Shown: one piece after another, positions 12,397 to 23,399 of the stretch
Layout of the letters: every line of letters starts with the position of its first letter
Numbering within the stretch: the stretch's first letter is position 1
Assembly: GCF_029227915.1 (NCBI RefSeq)
Contig: NC_079877.1
Coordinates: forward strand, 14,588,851 to 14,652,850
Reading direction: 5' to 3'
Length of the DNA: 64,000 bases
DNA from: Hydractinia symbiolongicarpus
Taxonomy: Eukaryota; Cnidaria; Hydrozoa; Anthoathecata; Hydractiniidae
Made by a program: the position numbers and the translations under genes
Notes under the pieces: model-generated
The model's database searches: none
Told to the model about the DNA's origin: nothing
Seen by the model: only the letters and a program-made list of their open reading frames with translations

Positions 12397-13864
12397 CTAG
12401 CCGGGAAACCCGGCGTCGAAACGCCGGGATAAGCCACAAGTCAAGGTGTGACCATACGTTGAACGCCCTGAGGAGTGCTTAATAAGAGTCGTAAACTGTG
12501 CCACACGGCCAGGTGGGTGCTTTAGTACAGGTATGTAGTATGCCGTAAATCAAGTAAAGCGCATACACCATTAGAGTGTTGCAACTGTCACATATTTTTC
12601 AAAAAGTAACTTTCCCGCAACAAAAGCTGAAATAAAAACAGAGTTTACAAGCCGTTGTTACTCCGTCATAGCAAAAAGAATTAGTCAATATTATTTTATT
12701 TTGAGGAATAACTTTCATTAAACGTTAAAAAATTAATCGTCACATTTGGCTAAGCGTTTAGTACAGTTAAACAGAGTTGAAGAGGCGTGTAGGGACAATA
12801 CCCTTTTGAAAAAACTTTCTGGCAGACTCTGTTTAAATAAAAATACAAGAAACAGTCCATTACCAACACGGGGTTGAGCGGTTAGTCCAGGTAAACAGTG
12901 TTGCACACCCGTACAGACGTGATTCCCGAGAAAGTTTAAAAAGTAATTGTCACAATGGGCTGATCCCTTAGCATAGGTAAACCACATCGCACATGCTTTA
13001 GGCGTAAAAGCCTTTTTTAAAAAAACAGTCCATTGTTAACACTGAGCTTAGCACTTAGTACAGGTAAAATGTGTCGCACATGCCTGTAAGCTTAATAGCC
13101 TTTTCCAAAATACTTCAGTTTAAATAAAAACGCAAGAAACAGACCGTCGTTTAACAACACGGAATAGGCACATAGCACAGGTATTTTATATTACAGTAAA
13201 GTGGTAGCTAACTACTTAATTGCATTTAGTATGAAAAAAGATTACTTAAAAATTCTGTTGCAGCCAACTATATTTGGTTACTTTGACATTTTAGCTAGAG
13301 GTAGCTAACTCCAGTCGCAACCAAGTAAAAATCAGATTGGCAAAGTTAACACAAAAATCAGCAATGTTAGCTAACAACTACGTTGGTAGCCAGAATCTTA
13401 AAATTGGTTTTGTTTAAGATTAATATATGGCTAGAGAACGTGACAGTAAGAGGCAAATAAAACTAACTATAAAGTATAGGTGAATAAACATGTAAACAAA
13501 TAAAAAAAATACCCGAAAGTAAAAGAAACTACAAACTTGTTAGAATACAAATAGAAGTGTCAGAAAGAAAAATTAAAGCAAACAGTTAAGAAAACTTTTC
13601 TTTCTCCAGCAATGAGTTGGTTCAATCTGCTTGCCAAATTTCGGAACGATAACGTAAAAATCATTGCTATGAAATACAAAGAGCTTTAGTTTCTGATTGG
13701 TCATTTATATTAAAACTCCGCTCCTGATTGGACCTTTTTTAGCGGCAATTCTCCCTGTGCCGGTGGGGGCCCGACGGGTTTCTCGTCCCTGCGTATTTTG
13801 TATTGCGTGCGTGTCCCTTTTGACGCACGAACAGACAAATGGAATACGGCTATTATTATGGAGA
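12397..13864 (-). mobile_element. Non-autonomous Helitron, family B, copy 1
   Basis: On the minus strand it begins TCTCCATAATAATAGCCG (13864). It ends with hairpin CCCGGCGT-TTCG-ACGCCGGG (12409-12428), then TTTCCCGG, CTAG and a flanking T (12397). This is a textbook Helitron 3' end. The 1.47 kb interior has no Rep or helicase frame. Between about 12750 and 13150 it carries three to four diverged units of roughly 115 bp, each with CAGGTAAA, GTGTTGCACA-like and AAATAAAAACACAAGAAACAG-like blocks. The second copy lies at 40077-42321. Confidence 0.75.
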
Positions 13865-14011
13865 ATCTCTTTTCACTTTTTTATGTTTATAAAATGTTTA
13901 ATCTGTTACAATAAGAAGAAACATCTTAAATCGATGTCATAAATTTTTCGTTATCATATTTCATCCATTTATATATTTATAATTTTTGTTCATTTATTTT
14001 TTTATTTTTAG

Positions 14012-14349
14012 ATATCGTGGAAATTATTAAATCTGACGACATTGGCAAACTGAAACAATTACTATCCATTCATTCAAACATCGTCCACATGAGAGGTGGA
14101 CTTGAAAACACACCATTGATGTGGACAGTACGGAACACCAACAATACATCAATGGGGGAGATTCTCATCTCACATGGAAGTGATGTTTGGGTGGAAAATG
14201 GATGGGAAAATAACAGTTATCATTGGGCTGCAATAAATGATCGTCACACAATATTAGATATTTTACGTGGAAATGATGTAACAAACATCAACCGTGGAAA
14301 TGTTATCAACTATACACCATTACATTCTGCTACAATACGTGGTAACTTC
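14012..14349 (+). CDS. Ankyrin-repeat protein exon, 5' part, interrupted by transposon
   Basis: An open exon that follows a good acceptor (TTTATTTTTAG ending at 14011) and enters the frame after two bases. It encodes about 112 residues of ankyrin repeats with canonical landmarks: ENTPLMWTVRN, SYHWAAINDR and YTPLHSATIRG at the helix-1 positions, each followed by a helix-2 LL/IL motif. The last repeat stops after GNF, where the DNA becomes transposon. The missing half of that repeat (SCVDVLLRNENIDVTIED) resumes in the correct register at 17661. Upstream exons were not found. Ankyrin stacks are protein-binding scaffolds; nothing indicates a specific partner. Whether the gene still makes a full protein depends on splicing of the insert. 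Confidence 0.75.
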
Positions 14350-15406
14350 CAGGATCTAGGAATATTTTCTGGTTAGGCAAAATTTGATAGATGTTTTGGC
14401 AAAGTAATGTCAAGGGTTGTGGTGTTGTGCGAGGTAAATCGGCCGTTTTGTGTTTTTGCTGTAAAATGAGCAAAAATTTTCCCAAATGTAAGTTTTCCTA
14501 GATTAGGAACGAAAGTGTCTTTATAGCCTAATTAGTCCGTAGTTGCGGATGGAAAACGCGTCCTTTTAGCAAATTTTGAAACAGGGTTAGCATTTCCATA
14601 GTTTCTTTGAATGACATACTGGCATTAAGTATAATCATCAAGCATCCTTTTACGTTTTACGCACATAATACGAGTACAAGTAATGAGTAGAGGAGTTGCT
14701 TTATTTCATAATATGTAACAAGTCTAATAACTAACAATACAACAAAAAAGTACATTACAAGACAATTTAGTATTAGGGGGAACTGGTGTAGTTTTGCACT
14801 AATTCTTTTAAGCATTAATTTTAATGTTATAACATTCCCACAAAAGTGAGGCAGTTTATTAAGCCAGAAAAGAGTTAAAAATCAAAATAATATCATCAAA
14901 ACATTTAACATGTCTGTATATTATTTACCCTCACATGTCACTGTCAACTATGTTTGAAAAATATTTTAACACTTTAAAATATTTAAGAAAGTTTTAGTAA
15001 CTATAGGCCAATTCTCATATAAAAAGCAACATATATACAAATCCTACTCATAATCACAAGTAAACATGACATTTTCATTAGTTTACAGTCTGTAACAGAA
15101 CGTTCTTTAACATGCCATTCTTGTTTCGATCTGTATTGTTTTTTGTGAAAATCATTTCTATCAATACAAGTTATTTTCATTGATTTTTTTCACCTTTTTA
15201 GTTCCTCTTATGAAGGAATAAACCAGATATATATCCATTGTTTACAGTTTTCTAATATTATAAGGACTCATAACGAATCTTCTGTGTATTGATGGTGATT
15301 TCCGATGTCAGAAGAATATTCAACATAGGTACCATGGTGACATCAAAATATCTTATCCTAAAACAAAATTTTATACGTTGTATTGTTTTTTTCTTTTATG
15401 GTAATA

Positions 15407-15437
15407 TTTCGACCTCCGTATTGGAGGTCTTCATCAG
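15407..15437 (-). ncRNA. Hammerhead-ribozyme-like core in Penelope tail
   Basis: The minus strand reads CTGATGA, one A, a seven-pair stem II (GACCTCC with loop AATAC and GGAGGTC), then GAAA. These are the two conserved strands of a hammerhead core around stem II. Penelope-like elements are known to carry hammerhead motifs in their terminal repeats. Departures: one extra base between CTGATGA and the stem, and I could not build a convincing stem III with the cleavage-site UH. Activity is unproven. Confidence 0.5.
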
Positions 15438-15487
15438 ACTATATAAAATTATTTAACGGTTGTCATTACATTGACATCAAATCGACG

Positions 15488-16096
15488 TCACTGTAACGAC
15501 TTCCGTTTAAGGTACGCGAACATTGGCTTCCAGAATTTCGTCGTCACATACTGACCATCGTCAAGATTAAGGCCATGTTCACTACGCGGTGACGTGTCCT
15601 GGAACTGTATTTCCAATGCTTTGCGTACCTTACGATCAAATTTATTATATTCTTGTTTAAGCATTTTCGCATTGTCCCAATCATAACCAGCATTACAAGA
15701 ACTAGAGTAAAATGAAACTCCTGATGCGCTCCACTTTTCTTTAATGATGGTGTCTTTGTGTTGTTCGAAGCGGGTAGCGATTCTCAAGTTCTTCTCCCCG
15801 ACATATTTTTTGCCGCATTTGCATGGGATAATGTATACGCCGGGTTGACTTAGTGGTGGTAGTTGGCATTTGTTTTTCGATGTCAATATTGTCTGAAGAT
15901 TAGCAGAGCTTTTAAAGACAGTTTTATAGCCAGGTTTGCGAAATGACTTACGTAATTTTGGACTCAATCCTGGTACCCAGGGCAATGATACTATCCTTAA
16001 ATCTTGTTGCTGCTGTCGTCTCTGTAGTCTTGCTTTTCGTTTCGTTTTTGTCGATAAGTACTTTCGATTTTTGTTAGTTCTACGTTCATTATACAT
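15488..16096 (-). CDS. GIY-YIG endonuclease domain of Penelope-like element
   Basis: A 202-residue frame carrying the C-terminal endonuclease of a Penelope-like retroelement. The GIY-YIG core is PGVYIIPCKCGKKYVGE at about residues 85-101, including the CxC insertion between the two half-motifs that is typical of these elements. Next come the catalytic arginine region (LRIATRFEQH) with its conserved histidine, and a distal region with glutamate (ALEIQFQ). In intact elements this domain nicks target DNA to prime reverse transcription. The basic N-terminal stretch (residues 1-40) is what remains of the linker after the reverse transcriptase. The frame is open to its TAA stop, but without the polymerase the copy cannot move by itself. 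Confidence 0.85.
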   Translation of the reverse strand: MYNERRTNKNRKYLSTKTKRKARLQRRQQQQDLRIVSLPWVPGLSPKLRKSFRKPGYKTVFKSSANLQTILTSKNKCQLPPLSQPGVYIIPCKCGKKYVGEKNLRIATRFEQHKDTIIKEKWSASGVSFYSSSCNAGYDWDNAKMLKQEYNKFDRKVRKALEIQFQDTSPRSEHGLNLDDGQYVTTKFWKPMFAYLKRKSLQ

Positions 16097-17307
16097 TAAA
16101 CGTTACATTTATTATACGTTGTATTGTTCAACAAGAGACTAAGAAATATTATAAAACAAACTTGGACTATTCCTAGATTAGTTACTGCTTCATTCTTTTG
16201 TTTTTTGCAATTTTATTACAATTAAAAGTAGCATGGAAAAGTTAAAGATCTCCTCCTGTTCTTAAAAGTTCTAAAATGAGCAGTGGGATGTTGTATATAA
16301 AATGCACTGTTTAAAAGATCCAACAAAGTCAAAGTTCTTAGAGACAATCACAATCAAAAATATATGCTAAACGTATAAATTTGTCAGTGGAACGAGGTAG
16401 AATCCTTTGACATTTAGGTATATCTTATACTGTAAACATCGATTTCTTAGAAAACAGAAAGTATTTTGAATTTGTCACTACAAGTTCAAAGTACTACCTG
16501 CTTAATAGGGACACATGGCTGAGTGCTTATGATTTCAAGGACTGACAACATTCAAACATGTTTAGGGAGGGAAAGGGGATCTACAGATCTATTAAAATTT
16601 AGCTTAGACTTTTGCATTTGTGAAAGAGCTGTCCCTTAGCTATCTTACAAGAATGTTTCCTCTCCCAAACAGAAACAAAGATACACATTTAAATCAACAG
16701 CTACACGAAGCCTGTGACCTTAAGACAGTAAACAAAAAACTAACAAAATTCCAAGTAATGCACATACAGGTAGCTAGTAAAACTGTATACCAAATTTCAC
16801 ATACACATCAAAACATCTTCTGACCGCCAAGACAGTGTTTACATCAATTGCCTCAGTTATCTTGTTTAGCATTGGGCTTTTATAAACAAACAATGCAAGG
16901 TCAAGTTAAAACCTTTTGTTTTGATAAGAAAAACATTTAAATTACACGTTTTGTAAAAACATCTGGTGGTTTACCACTTTTAAGAATAGTTCTTGACACA
17001 AAAGTGCCTAAAATCTAGGAACAGCAAAAATTAAAATATTTCAAGTATTACTTACTTTTAAGCAATGAATTTATTGTCTCTTGCAGAGGCAGGATGAAGG
17101 TTTAGTTTGAACTAACATGGCACACGTGGCCAAAATACCTCTTCCCAGCATTTCCAATTCTTTCAATATCTGAAAGGGTTTCCAAATTCAAAACTTCTTC
17201 ATTTAACTTAGGTAGCATACAATTGCTTTGATATTCTAGCCATTGGAAGTGCTCCCTGCAATTGGAACTGACCCAAGTAAACCATGTTGAAAAAGAAACA
17301 TCCACTT

Positions 17308-17445
17308 AGGCGTTTAAACTTAAAAACCCACGGACGTTTTAGGCGTTTTAACTTAAAACCCACGGACGTTTTAGGCGTTTTTTATTCCCATTTCAGAATT
17401 TCATGCATTGGAACTTGAAAACCCGCGAACGTTTTAGGCGAATCG
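17308..17445. repeat. Short tandem repeat, unit about 32 bp
   Basis: Two near-identical units and a third diverged one of TTAGGCGTTTTAACTTAAAA followed by CCCACGGACGTT, ending with AACCCGCGAACGTTTTAGGCG. They lie inside the hAT-like insert near its right end. Repeated subterminal motifs of this kind are often transposase-binding sites, which is inference here. Confidence 0.65.
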
Positions 17446-17660
17446 ACATTTTGCCTAAGATCGCCCCGGGTTTGCTTATTTGAGTAAAATATCAAAAATC
17501 GATAAACTGCCGCGTTGTGATGAAGTCGAAATCGGCGGATGATAAAAGTATTATTTAGTTTTTTTATAGATTATTCTACCTATAGATTTTTTCTCTAGTT
17601 TACAAAATTAGGCTCAGAAAAATGCCTAGGCTGCCTAACCCTAGATCCGCCCCTGGCTTC

Positions 17661-17813
17661 TCATGTGTTGATGTTTTGTTGCGTAATGAAAATATTGATG
17701 TGACGATCGAAGATGTGAATGGAAGAACAGCTTGTGATGTTGCTGGATGGAAGAATGAACAAAAGCGGGAAATAATAAGACGAAAAATAAAAGATTACGA
17801 AGTAAGTTATTAA
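17661..17813 (+). CDS. Ankyrin-repeat protein exon, 3' part and C terminus
   Basis: The frame resumes right after the transposon end and a GCTTC duplication. It encodes SCVDVLLRNENIDVTIEDVN (helix 2 and loop of the interrupted repeat). A last, degenerate repeat follows, GRTACDVAGWKN, and then a basic tail (KREIIRRKIKDYEVSY) before TAA at 17811. Joined to the part ending at 14349, the residue spacing G-N-F-S-x-V-x-V-L-L equals the ankyrin consensus exactly, so the two pieces were one exon. The open frame running into this exon from the insert side (from 17622) is transposon sequence and not part of the ancestral protein. Confidence 0.7.
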   Translation, partial: SCVDVLLRNENIDVTIEDVNGRTACDVAGWKNEQKREIIRRKIKDYEVSY

Positions 17814-19093
17814 GTTTATTTAATAAATTAAAAAGAAGTATAACTTTGTATTTTATTTTAAGTTTGTCATTTTAAGACATAAAAATGATTAAAATATTTA
17901 AATGATAAAAAATAGGAAGGAATAATTGGTTTTCGAGCAGAGTAAAATATTTTAACAAAATTTTTAAAATAATTTAAAATACAATACGCCTTTCCAGAAT
18001 TTCATAAATTATAATAATTATGACGTCATCCGAAATTTTATAATGGTTCTGTGCTTTTGAAATATGGATATTTAGATAGAATATTAAATTATCATGACAA
18101 AAATTAAGTTTTTAGAGCAATATAATATTTTGGTTGGATTTTATTTAGATTTGAAGAAAATAATTATTTTGAAAACGAGGCTATTTTTGGAAAGCTCGAC
18201 TATATAAAGGGTTTGACCGTAACTTTCAGCTCGGAATTGAGGCACTTAACGAACAGAAATATTTACGAAATTAGGTAATTTGTTCTACCTTTTACTAAGG
18301 AACGTGCAATGTAATGTGCAAATGGAAGTGGCCGAAAAATAAGAACAAAAGGAAAGGCTGAAGTTTGGTTTTGGGTACTTAGCGCAAAAAATGGCAAATT
18401 ACAGAACAAAAAAATTTTAAGCATCGTTTACAGTATCAGATTGTGTCTGACAGATTTATCTGATTCGACAAAAATCTTTTGTTGTTGTCACATTTATCGA
18501 CAGACACAATCTGAAGAATTAAAAAGTTTTAACTTTTTAGATTTTGTCTAAAAAGAACTGACCAATGAAGTAACAGATTGCTTTATTAAATATTATTGAT
18601 TTGAAAATTCTTATGATTTTGAAAGTACGAGAAGAAAATCAAAAAGTTACAAACGGAAGTTTTATTGAACTTTTGAAAGGGGAAAAAGGTATATGGAACG
18701 TAAAAACTCCGCTGTACAAAACCAGGGGTGAGAAAGCAAAGGTAATAAAAAACATATTTGCGACATCTGACACAAACGTAAACGTAAGAATGTGATATAA
18801 ATAATTAATGAGAAAACTCTTCAGACAAAGTCTGGTAATGTAAAAGACGCCGTTTTTGGATGAGCATGTAATAAAAAATAACATCTCAGTGCAAAGATAA
18901 ATTTCATCATTCTTATAAAATAAAGCATTTTTTAGCAAAAAAAATAGAATTAAGTTTAATTTTTAACAATCGTACAATCTCTTTCTTTCACACTGTCCCG
19001 CACGTTTGCTTTCATAGGGTATTCGCTATACAAACATAGATGTAAATCTGTTCTTCCGAAGACTGTACAAATATGAACATCAAGTAACATAAT
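17814..19093. other. Mostly unassigned; one small inverted repeat
   Basis: AT-rich DNA following the ankyrin gene. The only structure is a 14 bp inverted pair, TCAGATTGTGTCTG (18436-18449) and CAGACACAATCTGA (18501-18514), separated by about 50 bp that could form a stem-loop. It may be a very small MITE. Confidence 0.5.
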
Positions 19094-19444
19094 TTAATTA
19101 CATTGTAGTTCTCCGTTATTGTTTGTTGTACTTTTTGTTGTATAGATCTTAGCCACTGCTACTTTTGACTTATCTCGAACAACTCCTTTGTATGAGATCC
19201 AAATGCTAACATAAAAGACTTCTGCTGAATTACAAATCATAAAATATATGTTGGAACTGTTGTAAATATCTCCTTCATCGTCTGCTTGTACATGGTAAGT
19301 TACGACGCATTCTCCAGTATCATGACCATGCCAAAAAAGTTGAGCACAACTATCATTATGCGCATGCTTTATCATTGATATTGATGAAGGTGTGACTAAA
19401 CACAGGTGATAAATAAATGTAAGAGTAAATTTCGCGAGAGACAT
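19094..19444 (-). CDS. Hypothetical small secreted protein (low confidence)
   Basis: A 116-residue frame from a genuine ATG (19444) to TAA. The first 25 residues, SLAKFTLTFIYHLCLVTPSS and neighbours, are hydrophobic enough for a signal peptide. The rest has a beta-rich, mildly acidic composition with four cysteines (NDSCAQ, GECVV, MICNS, LQCN) and one NSS sequon. I recognise no domain. The start context is weak (T at -3). It may also be one exon of a larger gene or a chance frame. It lies about 0.9 kb downstream of the GPCR pseudogene on the same strand without obvious linkage. Confidence 0.3.
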   Translation of the reverse strand: MSLAKFTLTFIYHLCLVTPSSISMIKHAHNDSCAQLFWHGHDTGECVVTYHVQADDEGDIYNSSNIYFMICNSAEVFYVSIWISYKGVVRDKSKVAVAKIYTTKSTTNNNGELQCN

Positions 19445-20322
19445 ATAAATGTTAACAGATATGGAAAATACTTACAATTAACATCTATTACTTCTAGGAC
19501 AAGCCATGGCATCGATGGGGAGTCCCATAGTATTTAATGCTCATTTAGAGCTACGCAGATCCAATTAGGTTCTGCGCTTTTCCAGACTCCCTACAATATC
19601 CAACGGCTCACACAGATATTAGAAATTACAAACGCAATGCTAAATGATACGCAAAATTGCGTACCATCCATGCGCCAGGGGCTTGCAATGCTAACACGAC
19701 TTAAGCCAATCTTATGAGTCTAACTGTTTTGCATTTCCTTGGCCGGTTAGGTTCGTAACTCCAAAATAGAAGAACATTTTCGCTTTTTATTCCTACTTAA
19801 ATTTTCACTGCCCAATTATAATTCGAAGGTCAGCTTAGAAAGGAGGTTCTGATGTTGAAGAGAGGAAACACCTAGCGCAGTGTTGAAAGAAGCGAGAGTT
19901 GGTGAGGTGAGGCAAAAAGGGAGAATACATTCTTCCCAACAAATATTTTTTTAAATATTATTTGTTTAATCAATAAAATTATAAATTAAGAATATTGTTT
20001 ACTTTAAAAAAAAGAAAAAAAAAACAGTTACTTGCATCATATTTTCTCTTTTTTAAGAGCGTTAGAACGAAAAATTACTTGAACATGATTTCCATCGGTA
20101 ACATTGTTGTAGGAAATACTAATGAAAGGAAAGACAAATTTAGGATGTTTAAAACAACCGGCATGCAGAAAAACAATAATCCCAGAGATGCGAGTACTCG
20201 TATAAATTAATATTTTAATCATGGTTGCGCCGTATTGTTCTTTGTAGCATCTCTTTTTTTCTGACAATTTATTCTTTTTTTCAAGTCCAAGTTTAACAAT
20301 TTATCTAAATAATACCATAATA

Positions 20323-21380
20323 TTACATCGGTCTTACATCGTTGCATGAGATGACGCTGACAGTTTTATCTTCGGCTATGCTTTTCTCTCTTCCTTTTTC
20401 TTTACAAGAGCACACGAAAATTAAATATTTTTGACCCACTGTTGTAGCAAGAAAGGTGTAGATCAATGCATCCAAAGAAAATCCAACGCATAACACCGCA
20501 TGACTTATTGCTAAGGTACCTTCATCGTCGGTAAAGATCATTATGCTGTCTGGAGCAGAATTGAATATAATATAGGTGACTATAATTAAAGTAGGCATAG
20601 TAATTGTCTTGCGAATGTGATGTTGCCTTCTCAAAATATTCGCCCTGAATTAACTGTTTTTTTCGTTTTGTTTCCAGTTTGAGTGTTTATTCCCCCACGT
20701 AAAATCTTTACAACAATGTAGCTATAGGTAACTCCAGCAATGATGAAGTATGCTAGATTTTTCATTATTAACACGTACCAGATGAATATATAAGAAAAGG
20801 AATTGTTTTTTTTATGGTAAACGAAAGATACGCAGGAAATTACAATTATTACCACCCAAACTGAGTTCATGAGATATCTTGAACGCTTGGCACACCAATA
20901 CAATGGATATTTTATATTCAAATATACTTCAAAAAATCTATCCAGTGTTAAACAGCTCATGATAAAAAATAATCCCAAAGGTGAAGTGAATAATAACACC
21001 AGAACAATATCTTGAAAAACATTTGGTGACTGAGTTGCTGATGGAGATTCAGGAATTTCTACAATGGTTGTGTTTGAAGTTTGTTCTGTGGAATTCATAG
21101 GATTTTGTATAAATCCATTTTCGGTGGATGTAGACAGATAATCTACTATCAGAAACAGAAGAGATGTATATATTTCAAATGCACTAAGGTGCAGCAAAAA
21201 CACCTTTTGACTACCACCAGACTTTGTGCTTCGCTTCAGTAACAGTATGAATCCAGCACAATGTAAAAATATCGGCAACAACCATATCGTGTAAAAAAAA
21301 AAACATCTTCTATCTTTAAACTTAAAAAAATTTATAATAATGTTATCATGAAATTTGCTTTTGTTATGTCTTGCTCGCAT
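20323..21380 (-). pseudogene. Rhodopsin-like GPCR split by a frameshift
   Basis: Two overlapping frames make up one class A receptor of about 350 residues. The first (21380-20631) starts at an ATG with A at -3. It holds TM1 to TM5: LLHLSAFEIYTSLLF in TM2, SCLTLDRFFEVYL at the end of TM3 with the DRY motif as DRF, and ICL3 rich in K and T. It ends at TGA just after the motif NSGRIF. The second frame, one base earlier in phase, continues with RRQHHIRKTITMPT, TM6 and TM7 (FSLDALIYTF in the NPxxY position) and a Cys-rich tail (CSCKEK). The shift must fall within about 20 bases around 20632-20650, because a TAA closes the second frame above that. One missing base, a real pseudogene or a sequencing error would all explain it. 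N-linked sites and serine-rich residues in a long extracellular loop 1 are unusual. Ligand unknown. Confidence 0.7.
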
Positions 21381-22866
21381 TTATTATATAACTTACAGTT
21401 TTTATATTAACTAATTTGTTCTACAATTCAATGGATTCAAAGGATAGATAAAGTATTTGTGAAAGAGGAAGAGGAAAAACTTTACATTTGAAAATTGAAT
21501 TACATCTGCTCATACTTATAATTGTTTTTGTTGTATCTGTCTGTTTGTCTGATTTCAACTTATTGCAACTTATAGCAGCTCTTAAGTTCGCCCCCTGTGT
21601 ATCTGATGTTTTATTTATATCATTAGAAAGAGAATGAACAATCTTTTCAAAAATAAAGACTTTGTAGACAAGCTTTAAGAAATTCTAAAACACGTTTTTA
21701 TTTGTCTTTTTTTTAGAAATCGTTTAATCTAACCATCATTTTCTTCAATACATGCATAGAACATAGTTACAAACATCAATGACATGTAAAGGCTACAATT
21801 ATACTTACACGGGAATATCCAGGCAGTAGCTTTTTCAATTTGCCCAACCAAAATAAAATCTTCCCAAAGTAAAATTAGAGTATGTGAGGAAAACACTCTG
21901 TATTGTATATATATCACAATGTTTAGACCCAACTCGCTACAACTTTCGCAAAAAAGGAAGCAAATGCACACGCAAATGCAAGAGCACAAATTTCATGACG
22001 CAAAAAAATAAAAAAAAATAAAAAGTGTATTTGCAATCGCATAAATTCGCAACAATATCATTTTTGTGCCACAGATACAGCTAGGATTAAAACGTCCCGA
22101 CAAAAAGGGTAAATTGGGACTTCTATTGCGAAAGTTTTCCATATTCAAAAAATTAGAGATAGTCTTCTATTCTACAACGCTGCAAGACCAAATGTAAAAT
22201 TTTCGTTGGAAAGAGCAGAGAATATTAAATTAAAGTGCCTGTAAGAATTTTACTTAAAATAAATCACAATTTTGAACCCCCCGTAGTTCTACTTAGAGTT
22301 TTGTTATGTCAGCCTTAAAACTTGTCCAGAGTTATTTTATACGTTCCTCGTCATCTATCACAATTTCTGTTTTATATAAAAGCAACCAGACTGGAAATTG
22401 CTGAAAACAAAAACAAAATTACTTATTTCCACAAGACACGTTTTAGCTCATTTTATATTTAGCCATGTTGCGAACGATTTGGGGGCGCAAAAATATCTTA
22501 TATACTCAAAAAATCATCAAGTTATAGATTAGCATGTGAAAAATTAAAAACACTTAAAACGCTTCACTACATTTCCCTTTTTTTAAAAAAATTCAAGCAA
22601 ACACTTTAAAAGTTATGACATTATGATTAAGTTTTTCCAGGTATACCGACTTGTTACCCTGTCAGAGATATAGTACCGGCGAAGGTTGCAAAATTAGTGG
22701 TCAATCAGGCGGTTAATTTAATTCAAAAGGTAAAAATAGAAAATTAAATGCGCACCATTAAACGTTTTTGTGCATTTCGCACATCATGATTACTAGAATA
22801 ACAGTGAGTAAAAATTTTTAGAGTATACACAGTACTTGTTATTATAATGTTAAAAAAAATAGCTAA
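21381..22866. other. Unassigned intergenic DNA
   Basis: AT-rich sequence upstream of the GPCR pseudogene. It has no supported gene and no repeat shared with the rest of the window that I could match. Confidence 0.35.
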
Positions 22867-23088
22867 TTAGAACGTGTCAAGAGGATTTGATGCAACGTTA
22901 ATGTTGAGATCTCGTTTGAACTTCTTAACGGGTTTAACGAAAGGTTTATTATTACTCTTCCCGTTGCGATGATCATAACTTTTTAAGAACGGATAGTTTC
23001 TGTTTAGTAATCGTTTGATAACAGCGAATGTTTTTTGGATACTTAAACGTTCTTTGAATTTGAAGGCGACGTTTTGCCTTTCCAACAT
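22867..23088 (-). CDS. Hypothetical basic 73-residue protein (low confidence)
   Basis: A complete ATG-to-TAA frame with strikingly basic content: FKFKERLSIQKT, VIKRLLNRNYPFLKS and KPVKKFKRDLN. It has no cysteines and no membrane segment. Codons ending in C or G are commoner than in neighbouring non-coding DNA, which is mild support. I do not recognise it. It could be a nuclear or ribosome-associated small protein or a chance frame. Confidence 0.25.
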   Translation of the reverse strand: MLERQNVAFKFKERLSIQKTFAVIKRLLNRNYPFLKSYDHRNGKSNNKPFVKPVKKFKRDLNINVASNPLDTF

Positions 23089-23399
23089 AAATTACGGACA
23101 TTCTGTACTACGTATTCCATGAAATAAACGATTTTTAATTATCTTCAAATTAAGCAGATCTGGTAAGTCTCAATTTTAAGTCCACTTCACATTAAAATTT
23201 ATATATAGCGGAAAAAATCAGACATTTCTGTACTTTATTGTCACAATTTTTATGGGCGTAAAATAATGCGTTTGACAAAGTTCAATTGATTTTCCGGAAT
23301 AAATATTTTTGGTGATGGTCAAAATTACTATATGTTATGATTGGAACTGTTTTTTGTTTTTTTAAATTTTATAAGGGAGGACCATGTGCAAATATATAA

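Larger units (their letters stand above)
15388..16128 (-). mobile_element. 5'-truncated Penelope-like element
   Basis: Bounded by an exact 17 bp direct duplication, TTATACGTTGTATTGTT, at 15371-15387 and 16112-16128. The minus strand holds a GIY-YIG endonuclease frame followed by a 3' tail with a hammerhead-like motif. The reverse transcriptase part is missing, as expected of a truncated copy. The related repeat at 25.8 kb has no insert at this point, which confirms both borders. Confidence 0.85.
15060..16830 (+). repeat. Dispersed repeat family D, copy 1 (split by Penelope-like element)
   Basis: The segments 15060-15387 and 16129-16830 are matched in reverse order and strand by 28440-28278 and 25919-25150. 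Landmarks are CAGTCTGTAACAGAA, ATCTTATCCTAAAACAAAAT, GAGCAGTGGGATGTTGTATA and GACTGACAACATTCAAA. The Penelope insertion at 15388 is absent from the other copy. Non-coding; probably internal sequence of the surrounding hAT-like element family. Confidence 0.75.
14350..17655. mobile_element. hAT-like transposon inserted in ankyrin exon
   Basis: The ends are inverted relatives. The left reads CAGGATCTAGG then TTTTCTGGTTAGGCA. The right, reverse complemented, reads CAGGGGCGGATCTAGGG then GTTAGGCA and TTTTTCTGAGCC. A CAGGGGCGG start is typical of hAT elements and matches the other hAT at 25920. Flanks end AACTTC and (G)GCTTC, an imperfect target duplication, so the insertion is old or its border uncertain. 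The 3.3 kb body has no transposase. It contains a family D repeat (shared with 25-28 kb) and a nested Penelope-like element. Confidence 0.65.

Noticed and set aside
12733-13150. Coding frames inside the 115 bp repeat units
   Set aside because: They lie in a Helitron's internal tandem repeat and are not conserved between copies.
17102-17305. 67-residue frame (minus strand) inside the hAT-like insert
   Set aside because: No resemblance to transposase domains; probably chance or a decayed relic.
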